From assembly GCA_022842065.1 (NCBI GenBank), contig JALHQH010000034.1, positions 1 through 64,000 of the forward strand: a stretch of 64,000 bases of DNA, in the 5' to 3' direction. The notes beneath the pieces are model-generated. The model had not been told where the DNA came from. It searched no databases and saw only the letters and a list, made by a program, of their open reading frames with translations. The position numbers and the translations under genes were made by a program. Below, in pieces: positions 60,901 to 64,000 of the stretch. The DNA is from Caldilineaceae bacterium (GTDB lineage: Bacteria > Chloroflexota > Anaerolineae > Caldilineales > Caldilineaceae). Each line of letters starts with the position of its first letter. Within the stretch, counting starts at the first letter, position 1.

Positions 60901-63362
60901 TGACCACCTTGCAGCGCAACGGCGGCCGTTTGTACCACTTGCCCGGCTTTGATCACCTCTAGATAGGCATCTGTAGCGGCCGTCATCCCCTGGCCTTGCG
61001 CCACCCACAAATCGAGCGCCAGTTCGCCGCCGACAGAGACTTCTGCTGTCGTTGGGCGCAGAAGAATGGCCGGCGTCTTTTGCCTGTCCACCGGTAACTT
61101 GATGGTCGCTTGATAGGACGCGCTGCCATCGCCATAGCGTACCAATAACGGTAGATCGGCGCGCTGGGTTGGGGTGACGACGAGCGTGGCCAAGCCAAAC
61201 GCATCGGTTGCCACGGTCTGCCATGCTGCGGTGGCGTCGCCAAAGGCAACGTCGAGCGTCGTTTGGGCAGCACTACCATCCGGCTGCTTGACTTGTACGT
61301 AAACCAGGTTGGCCAGCCCTGGCTTCAAGCGCCCGGCTTCAGGCACGGCTTCGAGCAAGAGCGGCTGTTCGGCCAGCGTAATGGTCGCCTCGCTCTGCTC
61401 CAGATGATCGGCGCCGTCAATCACATCAACTTCCAGGCGCACGTTGCTGGTCTTGTTGCGCAGTTGGTTGCGGAAGGTAGCCGGTAGGGGCAACTGATAG
61501 GCATAGCGGCCCTGGGCATCGGTGCGCCCATTGACTTCAAATAGCTGTTCTTCTTGTTTTGAATTCCGTTCCGTTGCCCCATAGCCCCGAATCACCACCC
61601 GTCCATTGGCTACCGGCTTGCCAAAGAAATAGGCGGCTTGCACCAGGCCTTCGGCGGTGGCGCCGGGCGCATAATAGGGATGGGTGTCGGTGATGGTAAT
61701 CTGGAAGCGCGGCAGGGTATAGGGCTTCACTTCGACACGATGGCTGTTGTAGCTACTGCCCATGCCGACGCTGATCTGATAGTCGCCGCTGCTGGCCTGC
61801 CTGTCCAGTTCCAGCTCGGCGGTGGCGACGCCATAGGCTGATGTGGTCAACTTGCGCTCAACCAGGGTGTTGCCGCGGGCATCACGGACGGTAAGCTGCG
61901 CCGGCTGGGCGGTCGCCGGCTGATTGCTGACGCTGTCGAGCGCCAGGAGACGAAGATGCATGGTTTGTCCTGGCTGGTAGACCGGTTTGTCGGTTGTGAG
62001 CAAGAGATGATAGCCTGACTGGACGACTACGCCATAGGCGGCGGTGCCGGCGGCTTGCGTGGTGGTGGCATTGACGGTCAGGTTGAGCCAAGCATCAGAC
62101 AGATCTGCCGGTGGTTCCAGGCGAAAAGTAAAAATCCCGGCCGCGTTGGTTGTGCCCTGTAGGCGCTGTTGAAAGGCGCCGTTGTTATCCTGTAGATCAA
62201 CAGTGACCGCGGCGTCACGGGCCGGCGTCGCGGCGTGGTTGTCCCACACTCGCACCTGTATTTCACTGCTGCTGCCCGGCGTCACCCGTTCACCCAGACC
62301 AAGCAAGGAGAGGGCAAGGGTGGGGATCACCTCGATCTGCTTGCGATAAGTTGCGTTGCCTTCAAAGCTTTCGGCGCGTAGGTCAAGGGAAAGCGACGTC
62401 GGGTAGGTCGTATTGGGTGCCGTAAAGGTGAAAGTGACGATTCCACTGGCGTCGGCTTGATCGTCAACGATCGGCGTGTCCCAACTGTAGTCGCCGCCGG
62501 AGAGGTAAACCTGGACATCACTGTAGGCGGCCGCTGTGTGGTTGATATTGTCGTCAATGCGCACAGCATATGTGACCTGGTTGCCGGCGAAGACACTTTT
62601 GGGTGCGGTCAAGGGTGTAACCGTCACCGGCGCCACAACGGTCATCTTTCGTTGCAAGTGCGCCTCACCGACCTCCGCTTGGGCATATACATCGAGGCGC
62701 ACCGGTTGTAGGCGCAGGTCGGTGGGGAGGGTAAGCATAAATTCAACTTCACCCGTCTCATTGCTTTCGCCCTGAAAGAGATCGAGCACTTCGTCATCGG
62801 CTAGGCTGAGCCGGGCTTGTACCGGCACACCGGCTACCCGTTTGCGATTGACCTGGTCGTAGATCTGCAAAACAATAGGCGCTTGACTGCCCGGCGCGAC
62901 CTGGGCTGGCAGTTGACGTGGTAGAATGAGCAGGGAAGGTAATAATTCCAAGTTCGCTTGAAATTTACCGGGGCCGGCTGCGCTATGGGCCTGGATGCTG
63001 AGCCTGGCCGTGCCGGCCGGCTGGCGATAGGGCGTCTGGTGTGTAAAGGTGACTTCGCCTTGGGCATCAGCCTGCCCGCGCAAGAGGTGCACGACCGTGC
63101 CGTTGTCCAAAGTCAGCAAGGCTTCGACCGGCGCGGCGGCCAACGGCTGTTGGGTGGCGCGGTCACTGACGACAAAGCGAAAGGTATAGCTGCGATCCGG
63201 ACTCAAAATTTCAGGCAATTCAAGGGGTTGAATCACTAGTGGATTGGCGGTAGGCTGGGTTTGGCAGCCGGCGAAGGGCAATACGAACAAAAGCGCAAGC
63301 AGCCACGTCCACAGCCGAACGCGCCGTCGGCAGGGATCGGCACACAAGATGAGGGACAACAT
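57996..63362 (-). CDS. Alpha-2-macroglobulin family lipoprotein without thioester motif
   Basis: A 1788-residue envelope protein. The signal peptide ends in LPFAGC (Cys33). Residues about 45-440 are repeated Ig-like MG units, then TDKPVYQPGQTMHLRLLALD (about 457) opens the macroglobulin core. FFPETLLWLP (about 1085) and a helical terpenoid-cyclase-like domain follow. The expected CxEQ thioester position reads RRPSGNAADIVNQN, so covalent trapping is unlikely. At about 1020-1057 two hydrophobic stretches occur, GAFGILLVVGLGAYAGRRK and LLTLLMVTLSSFLWVAC, the second ending like another lipobox. AAGGAG precedes the ATG. Confidence 0.85.
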   Translation of the reverse strand: MLSLILCADPCRRRVRLWTWLLALLFVLPFAGCQTQPTANPLVIQPLELPEILSPDRSYTFRFVVSDRATQQPLAAAPVEALLTLDNGTVVHLLRGQADAQGEVTFTHQTPYRQPAGTARLSIQAHSAAGPGKFQANLELLPSLLILPRQLPAQVAPGSQAPIVLQIYDQVNRKRVAGVPVQARLSLADDEVLDLFQGESNETGEVEFMLTLPTDLRLQPVRLDVYAQAEVGEAHLQRKMTVVAPVTVTPLTAPKSVFAGNQVTYAVRIDDNINHTAAAYSDVQVYLSGGDYSWDTPIVDDQADASGIVTFTFTAPNTTYPTSLSLDLRAESFEGNATYRKQIEVIPTLALSLLGLGERVTPGSSSEIQVRVWDNHAATPARDAAVTVDLQDNNGAFQQRLQGTTNAAGIFTFRLEPPADLSDAWLNLTVNATTTQAAGTAAYGVVVQSGYHLLLTTDKPVYQPGQTMHLRLLALDSVSNQPATAQPAQLTVRDARGNTLVERKLTTSAYGVATAELELDRQASSGDYQISVGMGSSYNSHRVEVKPYTLPRFQITITDTHPYYAPGATAEGLVQAAYFFGKPVANGRVVIRGYGATERNSKQEEQLFEVNGRTDAQGRYAYQLPLPATFRNQLRNKTSNVRLEVDVIDGADHLEQSEATITLAEQPLLLEAVPEAGRLKPGLANLVYVQVKQPDGSAAQTTLDVAFGDATAAWQTVATDAFGLATLVVTPTQRADLPLLVRYGDGSASYQATIKLPVDRQKTPAILLRPTTAEVSVGGELALDLWVAQGQGMTAATDAYLEVIKAGQVVQTAAVALQGGHGHIVLRLDPHLAGTLLINAHLLLPGDRRSSDARLVLVNPTPVEVAMTADAAVYRPGDTAYLTIAATHNGQAQQGVVGISIVDESVFALEAQEAGFARTFFLLDRELRQARYGIQGFADLGDALSPYDNYYNYETARHPAIEPTLLEKRSGDTALFDQARTTALFAWMAQDLQATAATTQPDPMLVQTTTPRPTQRAGAFGILLVVGLGAYAGRRKLTPPLLTLLMVTLSSFLWVACASAPAAPGAPAAPAPQAATAATSNNAPRLRQFFPETLLWLPEQATDAQGKTTIAVPLADSITTWRVSVLFSDQAGNLGSAETDLRVFQDFFVEPQVPAQLTQGDELQAPVTIYNYLDHPQQVQLHIAPAAWFSATQELSTTVTVAANEVTVAYFPLRVTGVGAGHFEVNATGDQMSDRVQRVVQLVYNGEAQTIIASGRLTGSLTLPLTLPAEALPGTRQVTLRLYPNTLSQVRQGLDGLLRRPSGNAADIVNQNFANSLLLSLLQQGGAPTNDPLYSRAERLIGLGYQRLAAYESAHEPGGFSLYDAAPARLWLSAYALWQLTEMSKLTYVDPQLLGRITNFLYQQQLPDGSWPADEMRYNGPWRARQARLATTAYIAWLMAESGNPNPVATAYLRQAKDDELADPYVQALVINALLTDAETRAQAVTRLQQLAAQHQNAQGLAYWPTTLSTFLGGWGESADQETTALIAYALLRSGEQPDLAQSALDYLLSRRQADGAFATPQLTVLTLQALRLATTQEEPQQTATITVTMNGQTVQQLSLDATVAEGQEITLTALPPTATLQITVDGQIVAPYQLISTYVLPWEQVAARSATATEQPFVITAAYAPDVVTQHEMVTVRTTITASTVTANERRPGDLVATLGLPPGFTPLPADLAALARMRIVSAYEVRPNQLVLYLSRLHPGRSYTVALRLQANTPGAFQVLSPQLAELYNNGRRSVAPPQWIEVTVP

Positions 63363-63504
63363 AGTGATTTCTCCTTGGAAAATCAGGGATGATTGACTTC
63401 AATGATAGTTTCCTTGTCGGCTAGTAGCACCAGACAAGCGTGAATCTGCCAGCTAATCTAGCGTATGATAGGGTGCCAGACAAGGGCCAATTGTGTACCA
63501 TTGG

Positions 63505-63790
63505 GTGTACCATTGGTGTCAATCGATATTCTTTATCCCACCGGAGAGGATCTGTTTGTCGCGGAAGGCTGGAATCATCGCCGGTTGTCGGTGATGGTGG
63601 GCGTGATGTTGCGCGCCCAGTTGGGCCAACAAGGCTGGATTGTCTTTGGCACTTTGGCACTTTGGCACGGCCCTACCCCAGCTTTGTGATTGAAGTGACC
63701 TAGCCGCATTATCTGGCGCGCACAACCGACTATGCCGAATCAGATTACGAGGAAAACACTCCCTTCATTCACTCGACCGTTCGTTGCATC
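63505..63790 (+). pseudogene. Possible Uma2-like (DUF820) protein remnant
   Basis: Plus-strand fragments in changing frames give LVSIDILYPTGEDLFVAEGW, then PSFVIEVT-stop-PHYLARTTDYAESDYEE. The IEVTSP-like segment, with the Ser position turned into TAG, recalls Uma2-family nuclease-fold proteins common in Chloroflexota and cyanobacteria. Frames are broken and no start is evident. It occupies the 420-bp gap after the macroglobulin gene's start, which otherwise holds nothing I recognise. Confidence 0.3.
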
Positions 63791-64000
63791 ACTGAACAGC
63801 CTGCAACCGATAGTGCTGCGGCGACACCCCGGCAATGCGCTTACTGGCCTTGGACAGGGCAAAGCCTTGTTGCATAATGCTGCAATCATTTTCTGCCAAT
63901 TGCATGGTTTGATGAGCAATCATACTCATTCCCGTCGGCGCGTTGAATACGCCGGCATGTTCACCCCAGCATCGAAAAAGCCACGGGCCTTTGCAGCGAC
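63789..64000 (-). CDS. 3' end of an unrecognised gene, cut by the window edge
   Basis: The minus strand has a 70-codon open frame running off the window end and stopping at TGA 63789-63791. Its residues include NAPTGMSMIAHQTMQLAEND and, near the end, SKRIAGVSPQHYRLQAVQ. The terminal part faintly resembles the GxSPxxYR end of AraC-type regulators, but the preceding helix-turn-helix spacing is wrong. I do not recognise the family. Confidence 0.35.
   Translation of the reverse strand, partial: RCKGPWLFRCWGEHAGVFNAPTGMSMIAHQTMQLAENDCSIMQQGFALSKASKRIAGVSPQHYRLQAVQ

Noticed and set aside
57996..63362. A thioester-bearing macroglobulin that traps proteases covalently
   Set aside because: The CxEQ motif is absent; the corresponding segment reads RRPSGNAADIV.

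Overview
The window looks like a piece of a Chloroflexota chromosome (Anaerolineae/Caldilinea-like). This is an inference from several features: moderately high GC, many lipoprotein substrate-binding proteins with Ala/Pro-rich linkers, a large AfsR/LuxR-type ATPase regulator, sugar-acid catabolic clusters rich in Gfo/Idh, IolE-like and amidohydrolase genes, and intergenic spaces packed with palindromic repeats. No tRNA, rRNA or CRISPR array was seen.

Layout. (1) 0-6.2 kb: a 7-bp tandem array, a cyclase/Ldh-type dehydrogenase pair on the plus strand, then a minus-strand cupin-SDR-IolE operon, an MFS remnant and a GNAT acetyltransferase. (2) 6.4-21.9 kb: a long minus-strand metal/metallophore uptake and metal-starvation region. 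Two operator-like palindromes bracket a promoter in front of a COG0523 GTPase. Then come ribosomal protein L28 of the zinc-free type, a second COG0523 GTPase, a flavoprotein, four substrate-binding proteins (one a tandem fusion, one a fragment), two FecCD permeases (one with an in-frame amber codon), one ATPase and two methyltransferases. One methyltransferase sits in a complete integron-type gene cassette with a 59-bp attC site. (3) 22-28.3 kb: an enolase-superfamily enzyme, a LuxR-type ATPase regulator with a strong terminator, an ECF sigma factor and an amidohydrolase. (4) 28.3-48.1 kb: a divergent catabolic supercluster around a ROK repressor. Four enzymes lie on the minus strand. On the plus strand are a Gfo/Idh enzyme, an ABC sugar importer (binding protein and two permeases, no ATPase), two amidohydrolases, two PhyH-type dioxygenases, a nitrilase-type amidase, a class-III aminotransferase, a 2-hydroxyacid dehydrogenase and a large esterase. 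(5) 48.1-51.6 kb: a gene graveyard of truncated genes, including a broken duplicate of a CPBP protease/K+ channel locus. (6) 51.7-57.7 kb: an FAD monooxygenase divergent from a TetR regulator, a membrane-anchored esterase, and the better-preserved CPBP/K+ channel pair. (7) 58-63.4 kb: a 1788-residue alpha-2-macroglobulin-like lipoprotein, then remnants to the window end.

The most informative observations are these. (a) Five copies of an 81-90 bp inverted-repeat element all sit in a CTNAG target with TNA duplicated. Two copies interrupt genes whose uninterrupted paralogues are also in the window. (b) A solitary integron gene cassette lies inside the metal-uptake cluster, with no integrase nearby. 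(c) The metal cluster itself reads as a predicted zinc-starvation/metallophore response. (d) The duplicated protease/channel locus has different lesions in each copy, which makes it a natural fossil record of element insertion.
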